A stretch of 64,000 bases of DNA from Hyalangium versicolor (GCF_020103695.1 NZ_JAHXBF010000021.1:186001-250000), one strand, 5' to 3'; positions 50,173 to 59,563 are shown, numbered from the stretch's first letter. Notes: a model not told the origin generated them from the sequence alone. Numbers and translations: made by a program.

Positions 50173-51723
50173 ATGTTCATCGGTGATTGGATGGGCCGAG
50201 GTGCCCTGTACTGGCCAGAGCATGTGGCGGTGGTGGACGTGGCCAAGGGGGACGCGGGCCGCTTCACCTACCGTGCGCTGAACGCTCGCGCCGAGGCGCT
50301 GGGCGGCTGGCTGCGCGACGTGGCGGGCGTGAAGCGTGGCGACCGGGTGGGCCTGGTGGCCCACAACGGCGTGGAGTACCTGGATGTCCTCTTCGCCTGC
50401 GGGAAGATCGGCGCCATCTTCGTGCCCTACAACTGGCGCCTGCACGCCAACGAGCTGACCGACGCGGTGCGAGACACCACGCCGCGCGTCCTCCTCTTCG
50501 GTGACGACTTCCGCGACAACATGGGCCAGGTGAAGGACCGCGTCGGTGACTCGCTGCGGCTCGTGCACCTGGAGTCGAAGAGCCTGCCGGGGAGCATGCC
50601 CTACGCGGAGACGCTGCTGCACCGCTTCTCCTCTCCCGTGACGAACGACGCAGTGGCAGAGGAGGACATCCTCTGCCTGCTCTTCACCGGAGGCACCACA
50701 GGGCGCTCCAAGGGCGCCATGGTTTCCTACCGCATGGTGGCGTGGAACACGCTCAACACGCTGGTCCACGAGGTACTGCCCGCGGACGTCACCATCACCC
50801 ACACGCCCATGTTCCACACGGGCGGGCTGCTCGTGTACACGGTGCCGCTGCTCACCGTGGGCGGCACTGTCGTCATCATGCGGCGGTGGGATCCCGAGGA
50901 GCTGCTCTCCCTGGTCCAGCGCGAGAAGGTGACGCTCTTCTTCGCGGTCCCCACGCAGTACCAGCAGCTCCTGGACTCGCCGGGCTTCCGCTCCACGAGC
51001 TTCAAGAGCGTGCGCTTCATGACGAGCGGCGGTGCACCCCTGCCGGTGCCGCTCATCCAGGCGTGGCAAGCGGTGCACTCGGTGCCCTTCAAGCAGGGCT
51101 TCGGGATGACGGAGTTCGGCCCCGGCATCTTCAGCATGGGCCCGGAGTTCGCCATCTCCAAGGCGGGCTCCATCGGTAGGCCCAACTACTTCGTTGACGC
51201 GAAGCTGGTGGATGACGATGGCCGCGAGGTGCCCGTGGGAGAGGTGGGTGAGCTCGTCCTCAAGGCTCCCTCCATGTGCTCCGGCTACTTCAACGACGAG
51301 GCCGCCACGAAGGAGGCCATCGACGCGCAGGGCTGGTTTCACACGGGAGACCTGGCGCGCCGGGACGCGGACGGCTTCTTCACCATCGCCGGTCGCAAGA
51401 AGGACATGTTCATCTCCGGCGGCGAAAACGTGTACCCGCTGGAGCTGGAGACGGCGCTCTACGAGCACCCCGCGGTGCAGCAGTGCTCCGTGGTGGGCGT
51501 GCCCGACGCGAAATGGGGCGAGGTGGGGCGCGCCTTCGTGGTGCTCAAGCCCGGCACTGCCGCCACCCCCGAGGAGCTGCTGGCTCACCTGAAGGATCGG
51601 GTGGCGCGCTTCAAGGTGCCCAAGAAGGTGGAGCTGATGGAGCGCCTGCCGGTGTCTCCGGCCGGGAAGATCCTCAAGCGCGAGCTGAGGGAAGCCGCCA
51701 TCGCGGCGGATGCGCGCGGTTAG
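50173..51723 (+). CDS. Acyl-CoA synthetase (AMP-forming)
   Basis: 516 residues. ANL-superfamily motifs in order: LFTGGTTGRSKGAMVSY (A3, ~170), FGMTEFGPG (A5), GWFHTGDLARRDADG (A7), GRKKDMFISGGENVYPLELE (A8 and hinge) and the catalytic Lys in SPAGKILKR (A10). It activates a carboxylic acid, most likely a fatty acid, to its CoA thioester. It lies 39 bp after the KASIII-like gene in the TetR operon and could supply that protein with acyl-CoA. Confidence 0.93.
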   Translation: MFIGDWMGRGALYWPEHVAVVDVAKGDAGRFTYRALNARAEALGGWLRDVAGVKRGDRVGLVAHNGVEYLDVLFACGKIGAIFVPYNWRLHANELTDAVRDTTPRVLLFGDDFRDNMGQVKDRVGDSLRLVHLESKSLPGSMPYAETLLHRFSSPVTNDAVAEEDILCLLFTGGTTGRSKGAMVSYRMVAWNTLNTLVHEVLPADVTITHTPMFHTGGLLVYTVPLLTVGGTVVIMRRWDPEELLSLVQREKVTLFFAVPTQYQQLLDSPGFRSTSFKSVRFMTSGGAPLPVPLIQAWQAVHSVPFKQGFGMTEFGPGIFSMGPEFAISKAGSIGRPNYFVDAKLVDDDGREVPVGEVGELVLKAPSMCSGYFNDEAATKEAIDAQGWFHTGDLARRDADGFFTIAGRKKDMFISGGENVYPLELETALYEHPAVQQCSVVGVPDAKWGEVGRAFVVLKPGTAATPEELLAHLKDRVARFKVPKKVELMERLPVSPAGKILKRELREAAIAADARG

Positions 51724-51785
51724 ACCCCAGGCGGGTCCATTCACGTCGTCTTCGGCAGTGTCGCCGGAACATGAGGAGTACGCGT

Positions 51786-52409
51786 ATGAAGAAGAAGCTG
51801 CTGTCCGCGGTAGTGGTGTGTGCTCTGGGGTTCATCGGATGTGGAGGGGATGACGACGACACCAACAAGCCGCCCGCGGTGCCGAAGTTCGACACGGTCG
51901 ACAACATCCAGAACTACCTCGAGGGCAAGAAGCTGGTGATGGAGGGGGACAACATCCCCGCCTTCCCCAACGGCTTCAGCGAGGACCTGGATCTCGGCGC
52001 CAACTCGCAATGTTACCACGACACGGTGATCACCGTCTCGAGCAGGAACTTCAAGGTGGTCAGCACCGCGGGCACCCTGCGCAATGTGGATCCGCAGACC
52101 AAGATCGGTGATTGCGATCGGACGGTGGCCAATGGCTCCCCGCAGACGTTCGATTCGAAGGCGGTCCTCATCGAGAACGTGAAGGCGGATGCCTCCTGCT
52201 TCGACATCAGCATCGACTACGGCTTCAAGCAGGAGGGGCGCGGCAGCATCAGCGCGGACGGGAAGACGATCACCCTGGAGCTGTACTTCGAGAACCAGGC
52301 CCTGGGTGCGGACTGCGCCAGCGGCGCGGTGGGAGCGCAGACGGTGACGCTCAACAGCAAGCCCTTCACCGGTAACGCCAAGCAGGTCTACACCATCTCC
52401 GCGCAGTGA
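51786..52409 (+). CDS. Lipoprotein of the TetR operon
   Basis: 207 residues from an ATG behind AGGAGTA. The lipobox is GFIGC (Cys19) followed by GGDDDD, whose Asp-rich start could affect sorting. The mature domain is beta-rich with at least four further cysteines (SQCYHD, GDCDRT, ASCFD, ADCASG). Family not recognised. Position between the ligase and the outer-membrane barrel suggests help in substrate capture at the envelope. Confidence 0.75.
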   Translation: MKKKLLSAVVVCALGFIGCGGDDDDTNKPPAVPKFDTVDNIQNYLEGKKLVMEGDNIPAFPNGFSEDLDLGANSQCYHDTVITVSSRNFKVVSTAGTLRNVDPQTKIGDCDRTVANGSPQTFDSKAVLIENVKADASCFDISIDYGFKQEGRGSISADGKTITLELYFENQALGADCASGAVGAQTVTLNSKPFTGNAKQVYTISAQ

Positions 52410-52459
52410 TTCACCCGCGCGCCTCGCGCGCCTTGCTTCTTCCCATTCGAGAGGGGTCT

Positions 52460-54118
52460 ATGACGTGGTGGATGAAGGCTGAAGCAGGCAAGGCCCTGCG
52501 AGGTGGCGCGACGGTGTTCGCGCTCGTCGCGTCCGGGCTCGCACTCCCCGCGAGCGCAAGCCCGACGACGGTGCCGGGCACGTATTACGGCGAGTGGCAG
52601 GACGAGAAGAATCGAGACGAGGACGCGGAGCCCCGCGAGTTCGTCCTCATCAACTACTTCTTCTCGCGCCTCACGGTCACCAACCAGGTGGGAGATCCGA
52701 GCGGACTCAAGGGCGTCTCGCTCGGGCCCATTGGCAATCTCTCGGGGAGCGCGGTGCTCGTGAGGGACCTGACGGCGTACTACGCCGAGCAGCGGTGGAT
52801 CCCCGTCATCGAGTACAGCCCCTGGTTCGTGGACGGGTTGGCGTCATTCCGGGCCCAGTTCGAGGTGGATTTCCTCTGGGGCCGTGCCGCCAACACGATT
52901 CAGCCGAACGAGGGAGGCGGCTTCAACGCGGATGAGATCAACATCCAGACGAAGAACGTCAACGTCGCGCTCTACCCGTTTCGCGACCCCAGCAAGCTCA
53001 CGATCCTCGTCGGCACGCAGCCCGTCTACGACACCTACCACGATCCGACGCGCACGCCGCTCAACGACATCATCCGCACGGGCTACAAGCTGACCTTCCT
53101 GGGCAGCGACGCCACCGGCCTGTCCCTCTTCAGCAGCTACAAGGGGAATGCGAAGCTGAGTCTGCTGCCCCTGGGGACCGTGCAAGCGGACAAGGCGAGC
53201 GGGGACGATCCTCGCTTGAAGTACATCTGGCTGATCACCGGGGACTACAACTATCAAGTGAGGCCCGGGACGAACGTGGGAGTGTCCGCCTGGGCGTTGC
53301 GTGACGACACCAAGGGCGATGCCTTCGCCTACGAGGGATTGGTGAAGAGCGGTCCGTCCTCGGGTGGACTGGGCCTCTTCACCGGTACCCCACGCTTCAA
53401 CATCGAGCGCCCCACCGGCACCGTGTTCTGGGCGGGCGCGAACTTCAACCACAACATCGACTTCCGCACCGGCCCCTTCGCCGCCTCCGGCTTCATCATG
53501 TACAACGGCGGTGAGTACAAGAGCAGCAACCCGGACACGGCGCTCAACCCCTCGGTGAAGATCAGCGGCCTGTCCGCCAATGCCGAGGTGCTCTACAACT
53601 GGGGCCGTACGCCCAATGACGTGGTGACGCTCGAGGGCATGTACACCACGGGCGACAGCGACCTGAACGACAACAAGTACAAGGGCGCCTTCACCCTCAA
53701 CATGTACGGCCTGCCGGGCGCGGTGTGGTTCAACCACAAGACGCTGCTGCTGTTCCCCTTCACCAACACGGCCAACAACTACACGGGCGCGGTCACGGAC
53801 ATCTCCAACCAGGGCTACGGCCTGCGCGCGGCCATCGCCACCGGCGCGATGGACCTCATACCCAACAAGCTGAACCTGAAGCTGGGCACCGCACTGGCCT
53901 CCAGTGACGTGTCCGCACCGCGCTGGGTCGAAGATGTGCCGCGCGGGCGTTTCATCGGCGCCGAGGTGAACGCGGAGCTGCGCTACACCATCCGCTACCT
54001 CATGACCGTGGGACTGCACACCGGCTACATGTTCAAGGGCAGCTTCTATGACGGGGCGCCTCGCGTGACGACCAACCCCTGGGCCGCCTTCACCACCTTC
54101 ACCTGGTACGCGTTCTGA
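52460..54118 (+). CDS. Outer-membrane beta-barrel protein of the TetR operon
   Basis: 552 residues from ATG 52460 (GAGGGG site). A signal peptide (VFALVASGLALPASA) is followed by repeated amphipathic strands rich in aromatic and Gly/Asn residues and a C-terminal Phe (TFTWYAF), the barrel-assembly signature of outer-membrane proteins. No plug motif or FadL signature is evident. In this operon it could be a channel for hydrophobic acids released by the lipases; that is inference. The next gene starts 2 bp after the stop. Confidence 0.82.
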   Translation: MTWWMKAEAGKALRGGATVFALVASGLALPASASPTTVPGTYYGEWQDEKNRDEDAEPREFVLINYFFSRLTVTNQVGDPSGLKGVSLGPIGNLSGSAVLVRDLTAYYAEQRWIPVIEYSPWFVDGLASFRAQFEVDFLWGRAANTIQPNEGGGFNADEINIQTKNVNVALYPFRDPSKLTILVGTQPVYDTYHDPTRTPLNDIIRTGYKLTFLGSDATGLSLFSSYKGNAKLSLLPLGTVQADKASGDDPRLKYIWLITGDYNYQVRPGTNVGVSAWALRDDTKGDAFAYEGLVKSGPSSGGLGLFTGTPRFNIERPTGTVFWAGANFNHNIDFRTGPFAASGFIMYNGGEYKSSNPDTALNPSVKISGLSANAEVLYNWGRTPNDVVTLEGMYTTGDSDLNDNKYKGAFTLNMYGLPGAVWFNHKTLLLFPFTNTANNYTGAVTDISNQGYGLRAAIATGAMDLIPNKLNLKLGTALASSDVSAPRWVEDVPRGRFIGAEVNAELRYTIRYLMTVGLHTGYMFKGSFYDGAPRVTTNPWAAFTTFTWYAF

Positions 54119-54120
54119 CC

Positions 54121-55191
54121 ATGAAGACTCCTCGCGCCGCTTCGGTCCTGCTGCTCTCCGCCGCGCTCGCCTCGGGTTGTGTCCGCTCGTACAAGGCCGA
54201 CCCGCCGCTCCCCTTCCAGGACTTCCCCTACACCTCGCTCCAGGGTCAGGCCTGGCCCGTGAAGCGCCTGCCGCTGGAGAAGACGGCTGCCGCCTATGGC
54301 ATGGCCACTGTCCCCGAGGTGGCCTACGTGGAGCTCAACCCCGAGGGCCAGCGCACGCTCGTCTTCATCCACGGGTTGGGCTCTTACCTGAAGTTCTGGC
54401 GCTACCAGCTCGACGCCTTCGCTGCCCAGGGCTACCGCGTCATCGCGGTGGATCTGCCCGGCTACGGCAAGTCCGACAAGCCCGCGATGTTCCCGTACAC
54501 CATGGAGGCCATGGCGGACGCCGTGCGTGAAGTGGTGCACGCGCTTGGCGTGGAGAAACCCGTGCTGGTGGGGCACTCGATGGGAGGGCAGACCGCGCTC
54601 TCCTACGCCATCCGCTACCCGGACGAGCCCGCCGCGCTGGTGCTCACCTCTCCGGCGGGCTTCGAGAAGTTCACCTGGAAGGAGAAGGCCTGGTTCAAGC
54701 GCGCCTTCAGCTCCACGCTCATCAAGTCCTCTCCCGAGTACGCCATCTGGGGCAGCGTGCGGCAGTCCAACTTCGCGCGCTGGCGCCCGGAGCTCGAATG
54801 GCTCATCGAGGAGCGCGTGCGCGTCGTGTCCACGCCGGACTTCGACTCCTACGCCTACGCCAATGTCCGCACGGTGGACGGGCTGGCCCACGATGACTTC
54901 GTGCGCGACAACCTCGGGCACATCCAGGCGCCGACAATCATCCTCTTCGGCGAGGATGACCGGCTCATCCCCAACCCGTTCCTGCACGGCGGACGGGCCC
55001 GCGACATCATGGAGTACGGACACGCCGGCATCCGGGGCTCCGAGCTGGTGGGGCTGGATCGCTGCGGGCACTCGGTGCAGCTCGACTGCCCCCAGGAGTA
55101 CAACGAGGCCGTGAGCGCGTTCCTCAAGAAGCTCCCGGCCAGCGGTGGCACGGAGCCGAAGCAGGAGCCGCCTCCCGCGACGGCTCCGTGA
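54121..55191 (+). CDS. Alpha/beta-hydrolase lipoprotein
   Basis: 356 residues. Lipoprotein signal with Cys20 (LASGC). The hydrolase domain (~75-335) has the oxyanion HG in VFIHGLGSYLKFW, nucleophile Ser153 (GHSMGG), Asp in LFGEDDRLIP and His in DRCGHSVQLDCP: a full triad. Probably an envelope-bound esterase or lipase. Last gene of the TetR operon, followed by a convergent lipase gene 13 bp on. Confidence 0.9.
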   Translation: MKTPRAASVLLLSAALASGCVRSYKADPPLPFQDFPYTSLQGQAWPVKRLPLEKTAAAYGMATVPEVAYVELNPEGQRTLVFIHGLGSYLKFWRYQLDAFAAQGYRVIAVDLPGYGKSDKPAMFPYTMEAMADAVREVVHALGVEKPVLVGHSMGGQTALSYAIRYPDEPAALVLTSPAGFEKFTWKEKAWFKRAFSSTLIKSSPEYAIWGSVRQSNFARWRPELEWLIEERVRVVSTPDFDSYAYANVRTVDGLAHDDFVRDNLGHIQAPTIILFGEDDRLIPNPFLHGGRARDIMEYGHAGIRGSELVGLDRCGHSVQLDCPQEYNEAVSAFLKKLPASGGTEPKQEPPPATAP

Positions 55192-55204
55192 GGCGCGAGC
55201 GGGC

Positions 55205-56230
55205 TTACGGCACGGTGTGGTTCTTCACCATGCTGTATTGCACGCTCTGCGTTTGATCCTTCGAGCCGAAGTGACCGTACGGCACGGACGAGTACACCTT
55301 CTCGCCCGTCTGCCCGGGCAGGCGCGAGGTGTAGTCGTAGTAGACGACGTCGCCGTAGCCGATGATCTCATCCACCGTGGACCAGATGGAGTACCGGTAG
55401 GCACCCTCGAACTTGCTGGAGGCCATCAGGTCATCGAGGTACGCCGAGCGCCCCGAGACGCCGAACCCGTTCCAGTAGCCCGGGTACAGGCCATTGGTGG
55501 CCGCGCAGGTGGGGGTGGATCCTCCCGTCTGGTAGCAGCTCGTCAGGCCTCGGTTGGCTCCCGCGATGCCCACGAAGGTGTCCACCGAAGACGTGAGGGA
55601 CGGGCCGATGTAGTACTGGCCGCCCTCCAGCGCGTCGGTCGCGTAGCCGCCGAGGATGGCCTTGCGCGCCAGCGTCACGCCCATCGAGTGCGCGATGATG
55701 TCCACCTTCGCCGCGCCCGTGTACGCCTTCACCGCCTCGATGAACTTGCGAACCTTCATCACGTTCGTCTTCGAGTGGTACTGGTAGGCCGACAGCGATG
55801 CGCTCGCCGGGCCCCACGTCGTCGCGTACAGCTCGCTCGTCTTGTAGCCATTGGACAGGAAGTAATCGATGGAGGCATTCCAGCCCGTCTGGCCCGCGGT
55901 GCCCGTGCCGATGGCCTTGTCCGAGTTGCCGTGGATGAAGATGACCGGCTGGTTCACCACCGTGTCCGTGCTGCTGGCCTTGCCGCCGTAGCTGCCGCCG
56001 CTCAGGTCGTCACGAATCAGGTTGTACGTGGGCTCGTAACCGTTCGTCTTCAGCCAGTTGCGGAAGTCCGTGGTGAAGCCCGTCGTGGTGACGGCCGATT
56101 GTTGCGTGGCCACCTCCGCCGCGGGGACGTCAGCTGCCACCTCCGGGGGCTCGGTGCCTTCGCCGCAGCCCGCGGACAACGAACCCAGGCACAGCGCACC
56201 CAGCAGAGACAGGGAAGAGCGCAGACGCAT
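55205..56230 (-). CDS. Exported triacylglycerol lipase-like protein 1
   Basis: 341 residues from the ATG at 56230. Signal with lipobox-like LSAGC (Cys22). The hydrolase domain matches the class 2 lipase family (PF01674): PVIFIHGNSDKA, nucleophile Ser182 in IIAHSMGVTLA, then GPSLTSSVDTFVGIAGANRG. The C-terminal His is probably in PYGHFGS. A double TetR-type operator lies ~105-170 bp upstream. It shares the HGNS and HSMGVT phrases with the lipase at 59628. Confidence 0.9.
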   Translation of the reverse strand: MRLRSSLSLLGALCLGSLSAGCGEGTEPPEVAADVPAAEVATQQSAVTTTGFTTDFRNWLKTNGYEPTYNLIRDDLSGGSYGGKASSTDTVVNQPVIFIHGNSDKAIGTGTAGQTGWNASIDYFLSNGYKTSELYATTWGPASASLSAYQYHSKTNVMKVRKFIEAVKAYTGAAKVDIIAHSMGVTLARKAILGGYATDALEGGQYYIGPSLTSSVDTFVGIAGANRGLTSCYQTGGSTPTCAATNGLYPGYWNGFGVSGRSAYLDDLMASSKFEGAYRYSIWSTVDEIIGYGDVVYYDYTSRLPGQTGEKVYSSVPYGHFGSKDQTQSVQYSMVKNHTVP

Positions 56231-56334
56231 CTTGTTCTCCTTGATGTGGGGGGATCGCTCGCGCGCGGAGAGCGCGTGAACGTGCTCGGGAGTGTAGGGG
56301 CTTCCGGTGAAAACACAGTCAGTCAAATGGCCGC

Positions 56335-56358
56335 GAAGTTGAAAGCTGATTCACCTTT
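56335..56358 (-). promoter_or_regulatory. TetR-type operator E (proximal to lipase 1)
   Basis: Read on the minus strand: core TGAA-TCAGCT-TTCA, flanks AAAGG and ACTTC, preceded by ATGACGCACTGC. It is nearly identical to operator D before lipase 2. Confidence 0.8.
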
Positions 56359-56375
56359 GCAGTGCGTCATGCGGG

Positions 56376-56399
56376 AAAGATGAAGGTTCATTCAGCTGC
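56376..56399 (-). promoter_or_regulatory. TetR-type operator F (distal to lipase 1)
   Basis: Minus strand: core TGAA-TGAACC-TTCA, also preceded by an ATGACGCAC element. It is 41 bp from operator E and 32 bp before the start of the divergent quinone oxidoreductase gene, which it may also control. Confidence 0.75.
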
Positions 56400-56430
56400 G
56401 CGGTGCGTCATCAGTCATAATGCCGCCCGC

Positions 56431-57468
56431 ATGTCCGCGCGGAAGATCGTCATCCATCGCCCCGGAGGTTATGAGCGACTCACCTTCGAGTCGCTCGTCG
56501 TTCCCGTTCCGAAGGCGGGCGAGGTGTTGGTCACCACCGAAGCCATCGGCGTCAACTACGCGGACTGTGTCATCCGCATGGGTCTGTATGCCTCGGCGAA
56601 GGAGTTCGTCGGCTGGCCCATCACGCCCGGCTTCGAGTTCGCCGGCACCGTCAGCGCCGTGGGCGAGGGCGTCACGGACCTGGCTCCGGGTATGAAAGTA
56701 CTCGGTGTCACATTGTTTGGCGGTTACTCCACCCATGTTGTCGTGGCTCGCCACCAGCTCTTTCCGCTGCCTTCGCGGCTCGATGTCACACAGGCCGCGG
56801 GCTTTCCGGCCGTGTTCCTCACCGCGTACTACGCGCTGTTCGAGCTGGCGCACCCGCACCCGGGAGCGAACATCCTCGTCCACTCGGCGGCGGGCGGAGT
56901 GGGCAGTGCGCTCGTGCAGCTTGGACGCGTCGCCGGGTGCCGCGTGGTGGGCGTGGTGGGCAGCTCACACAAAGTGGAGACTGCTCGCGCGATGGGCGCG
57001 GAAGTCGTCATCGACAAGTCTCGCGAGGATCTGTGGCGGGCCGCGGAGAAGGCCTCGCCCAAGGGCTATGATGTCGTGCTCGATGCCAATGGCGTGGCCA
57101 CCCTCGGGCAGAGCTACAAGCACCTCGCCTCGCCCGGCAAGCTCGTCATCTACGGCTTCCACTCGATGATGCCTCGACAGGGAGGACGGCCGAACTGGCT
57201 GAAGCTCGCCTGGGACTGGCTGCGGACTCCGCGCTACAACCCGCTCACCCTCACCAACGACAACACCAGTGTTCTCGCCTTCAACCTCTCCTACCTGTTC
57301 GAGCAGCGCGCCATCCTCTCCGAGGCCATGACGCGGATGCTCACGTGGGTCGAGGAGGGGAAGCTCGTGGCTCCACCCGTCACTCGGTTCCCGATGGACC
57401 AGGTCGCCGAGGCCCACCGCACCATCGAGTCGGGCACCACCGTCGGCAAGCTCGTGCTGGTGCCCTGA
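56431..57468 (+). CDS. Zinc-free medium-chain dehydrogenase (quinone oxidoreductase / VAT-1 type)
   Basis: 345 residues from ATG 56431. GroES-like N-terminal domain (GVNYADCVIRMGLY, PGFEFAGTVSAVG) and Rossmann domain with SAAGGVGSALVQL (~150-163). No structural-zinc cysteine cluster, as in quinone oxidoreductases. The insertion RPNWLKLAWDWLRTPRYNPL is typical of the VAT-1-like branch. Divergent from lipase 1 across the double operator, so likely co-regulated; enoyl or quinone reduction with NADPH is expected. Confidence 0.88.
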   Translation: MSARKIVIHRPGGYERLTFESLVVPVPKAGEVLVTTEAIGVNYADCVIRMGLYASAKEFVGWPITPGFEFAGTVSAVGEGVTDLAPGMKVLGVTLFGGYSTHVVVARHQLFPLPSRLDVTQAAGFPAVFLTAYYALFELAHPHPGANILVHSAAGGVGSALVQLGRVAGCRVVGVVGSSHKVETARAMGAEVVIDKSREDLWRAAEKASPKGYDVVLDANGVATLGQSYKHLASPGKLVIYGFHSMMPRQGGRPNWLKLAWDWLRTPRYNPLTLTNDNTSVLAFNLSYLFEQRAILSEAMTRMLTWVEEGKLVAPPVTRFPMDQVAEAHRTIESGTTVGKLVLVP

Positions 57469-57516
57469 GACCGCCATCCACCTCTACTCACTGCCGCAAC
57501 CACCTGAATCGCCCCC

Positions 57517-58749
57517 ATGAAATTCCTGCGTGATCTTCGCTCGGTCCTGACCCTGACGGTTCTCGTCGCCGGGCTCGGCTACTTCGTCGACCTCTTCGAC
57601 ATCACCTTGTTCGGTGTGGTGCGCGCCGCTTCGCTCAAGGACCTGGGCGTCACCGACCCGAAGGAAATCCTCTCGAAGGGAGTCCTCCTCTACAACTGCC
57701 AGATGGGCGGGATGATGCTCGGCGGCATCCTCTGGGGGACCCTGGGCGACAAGCGCGGACGCCTGTCGGTGATGTTCGGGTCGATCCTGCTGTACTCCTT
57801 CGCCAACATCACCAACGCCTTCGCCTGGGACGTGACGAGCTACGCGGTCTGCCGCTTCCTGGGTGGGGTGGGGTTGGCGGGCGAGCTCGGAGCGGCCATC
57901 ACCCTGGTGGCCGAGTCGCTCCCGAAAGAGAAGCGCGGTCTGGGCACCACCATCGTGGCCACGCTCGGCATGCTGGGCATCGTTGCCGCGGCATTCATCG
58001 GCCAGCACCTGACCTGGAAGACAGCCTACCTGACGGGCGGAGTCATGGGCCTGGCGCTCCTGTTCGCGCGCTTCAAGGTCTCCGAGTCCGAGCTCTTCTC
58101 CAAGAAGCCCGATGCGGCCCGCGCCAACCCCTTCCTGCTGCTGCAGGGGGGGCGGTTACTCAAGTACATCTCCTGCATCCTGATCGGCGTGCCCATCTAC
58201 TTCACCACGGGCGTCCTCTTTACGTTTGCTCCGGAGCTGACCAAGGGATTGAACGTCCAGGGCGAGGTGACAGCCGGCAACGCCATCCTCTTCGGCTCGA
58301 TCGGACTGACGATCGGCGATCTGCTGGCCGGTCTGTTCAGTCAGTGGCTCAAGAGCCGCAAGCGCGCGGTAGGGCTGAACCTCACCTTGGGGTTCGGGCT
58401 GATGCTCGTATACGGGCTCGTTCCAGGCCTCACCAGCACCCTCATCTACGCCCTGAGCTTCCTGATTGGCATCACCGTGGGCTACTGGGCCGTGCTGGTG
58501 ACCATGGCGGCCGAGCAGTTCGGCACCAACATCCGCGCGACCGCGGCGACGACGGTGCCCAACTTCGTGCGCGGCTCGGCGATGTTCGCGACCACCGGGT
58601 TCCTGGCCTTGAGGGAGCACCTATCCGTGGCCCACGCGGCGATCATCGTCGGGAGCATCTGCTTCAGCCTCGCCCTCCTGTCGCTCACCCAGATCGACGA
58701 GACGTTCTCTCGCAACCTCGACTACGAGGAGGGCGCGAAGGACAACTGA
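57517..58749 (+). CDS. MFS transporter
   Basis: 410 residues with 12 predicted membrane segments. The loop between segments 2 and 3 reads GGILWGTLGDKRGRLSV (the MFS motif G-x3-D-x2-G-R), and GGVGLAGELGAAITLVAESLP is typical of the metabolite/H+ symporter branch (aromatic or carboxylic acid carriers). It starts 48 bp after the oxidoreductase. A partial half-site (TGAATCGCCC, 57505-57514) sits just before its start but lacks the TTCA partner. Substrate may be an organic acid. Confidence 0.88.
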   Translation: MKFLRDLRSVLTLTVLVAGLGYFVDLFDITLFGVVRAASLKDLGVTDPKEILSKGVLLYNCQMGGMMLGGILWGTLGDKRGRLSVMFGSILLYSFANITNAFAWDVTSYAVCRFLGGVGLAGELGAAITLVAESLPKEKRGLGTTIVATLGMLGIVAAAFIGQHLTWKTAYLTGGVMGLALLFARFKVSESELFSKKPDAARANPFLLLQGGRLLKYISCILIGVPIYFTTGVLFTFAPELTKGLNVQGEVTAGNAILFGSIGLTIGDLLAGLFSQWLKSRKRAVGLNLTLGFGLMLVYGLVPGLTSTLIYALSFLIGITVGYWAVLVTMAAEQFGTNIRATAATTVPNFVRGSAMFATTGFLALREHLSVAHAAIIVGSICFSLALLSLTQIDETFSRNLDYEEGAKDN

Positions 58750-58761
58750 GGAACGGGCCCA

Positions 58762-59343
58762 CTACTCGAAGGAGCGGCGGCGCCTGGGCAGCTGGGTGGG
58801 CTCAGCCTTGGACGCCGCGAGAGCCGCCATCACCGGAGTGAGCGCGGTGGCGATGCGCACCGAGCCTGGGAAGAGCAGCTGCGCGCGCTTGCCCAGCTCC
58901 ATCGCCTCCTGCAGCCGGCCCTGCGCGTACAGCACGTCGATGAGCCCGCTCCACCCGTCCTCCAGGACGGTCAGCGCCTTCTCCACGCCCGCGCGCAGGT
59001 AGCGCTCCGCCGACTCCGTCGAGCCCTCCGCCGCGTACAGGAAGTAGCCCAGCTCCACCATGGAGGCCGCCGAGCGATCCGACGCCAGCACTGCCTGCTG
59101 CAGGTAGCGGCGTGCCTTGCGCAGCCCCGAGCGGGTCTCGTCCGGTCCCCTGGAGCCGCTGCTCTGCAGCCGGCGGCCCGCCAGCAGCAGCGCGGGCACG
59201 TACGCCGGGCACGCCTCCAACACCTCGTCCAACAGCTCCAGGGATTCGTGCGACTGCGAGGGCTTGTTCATCCGCGAGGCCCGCCGGTGCAGCACGGCCA
59301 GCTCGCTCAAGGACACGCTCGGCTTTGGCTTGCGGCGCTTCAT
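58762..59343 (-). CDS. TPR-like helical repeat protein, paralogue of the one at 1734
   Basis: 193 residues. A basic N-terminus is followed by helix pairs. The central block (AVLASDRSAASMVELGYFLY, ALTVLEDGWSGL, EAMELGKRAQLLFPGSVR) aligns directly with the toxin-island protein at 1734-2279. No export signal. The gene points away from the double operator before lipase 2; its own promoter would overlap that region, so it may or may not be in the regulon. Confidence 0.78.
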   Translation of the reverse strand: MKRRKPKPSVSLSELAVLHRRASRMNKPSQSHESLELLDEVLEACPAYVPALLLAGRRLQSSGSRGPDETRSGLRKARRYLQQAVLASDRSAASMVELGYFLYAAEGSTESAERYLRAGVEKALTVLEDGWSGLIDVLYAQGRLQEAMELGKRAQLLFPGSVRIATALTPVMAALAASKAEPTQLPRRRRSFE

Positions 59344-59497
59344 GGATCCCTCCTCTGGCTTTGCCCGAGCGAAACGCGGGCGCGTCGGTGTCCTCGTGGA
59401 AGACGGGATTTACACACGGCGGGCGGGCTTCCCTCAATGCCTTCATGACGCGACGCGACGCGATCGTGCACCGCGAGTGCGCTGTATGACGCACTGC

Positions 59498-59521
59498 AAA
59501 GCTGAATGAGTCTTCAACTTT
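59498..59521 (+). promoter_or_regulatory. TetR-type operator C (distal to lipase 2)
   Basis: Core TGAA-TGAGTC-TTCA, flanks AAAGC and ACTTT, preceded by ATGACGCACTGC at 59486. It corresponds to operator F. Confidence 0.8.
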
Positions 59522-59539
59522 GCCCGCATGACGCACTGC

Positions 59540-59563
59540 AAAGGTGAATCACCTTTCAACTTT
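59540..59563 (+). promoter_or_regulatory. TetR-type operator D (proximal to lipase 2)
   Basis: Core TGAA-TCACCT-TTCA, flanks AAAGG and ACTTT: the most symmetric of the six sites. Preceded by ATGACGCACTGC at 59528, 42 bp from operator C, and 64 bp before the lipase 2 start. Confidence 0.82.

Noticed and set aside
57505..57520. Seventh TetR-type operator before the MFS gene
   Set aside because: Only the left half (TGAATCGCCC) matches; the TTCA half is missing and the sequence overlaps the start codon by chance composition.
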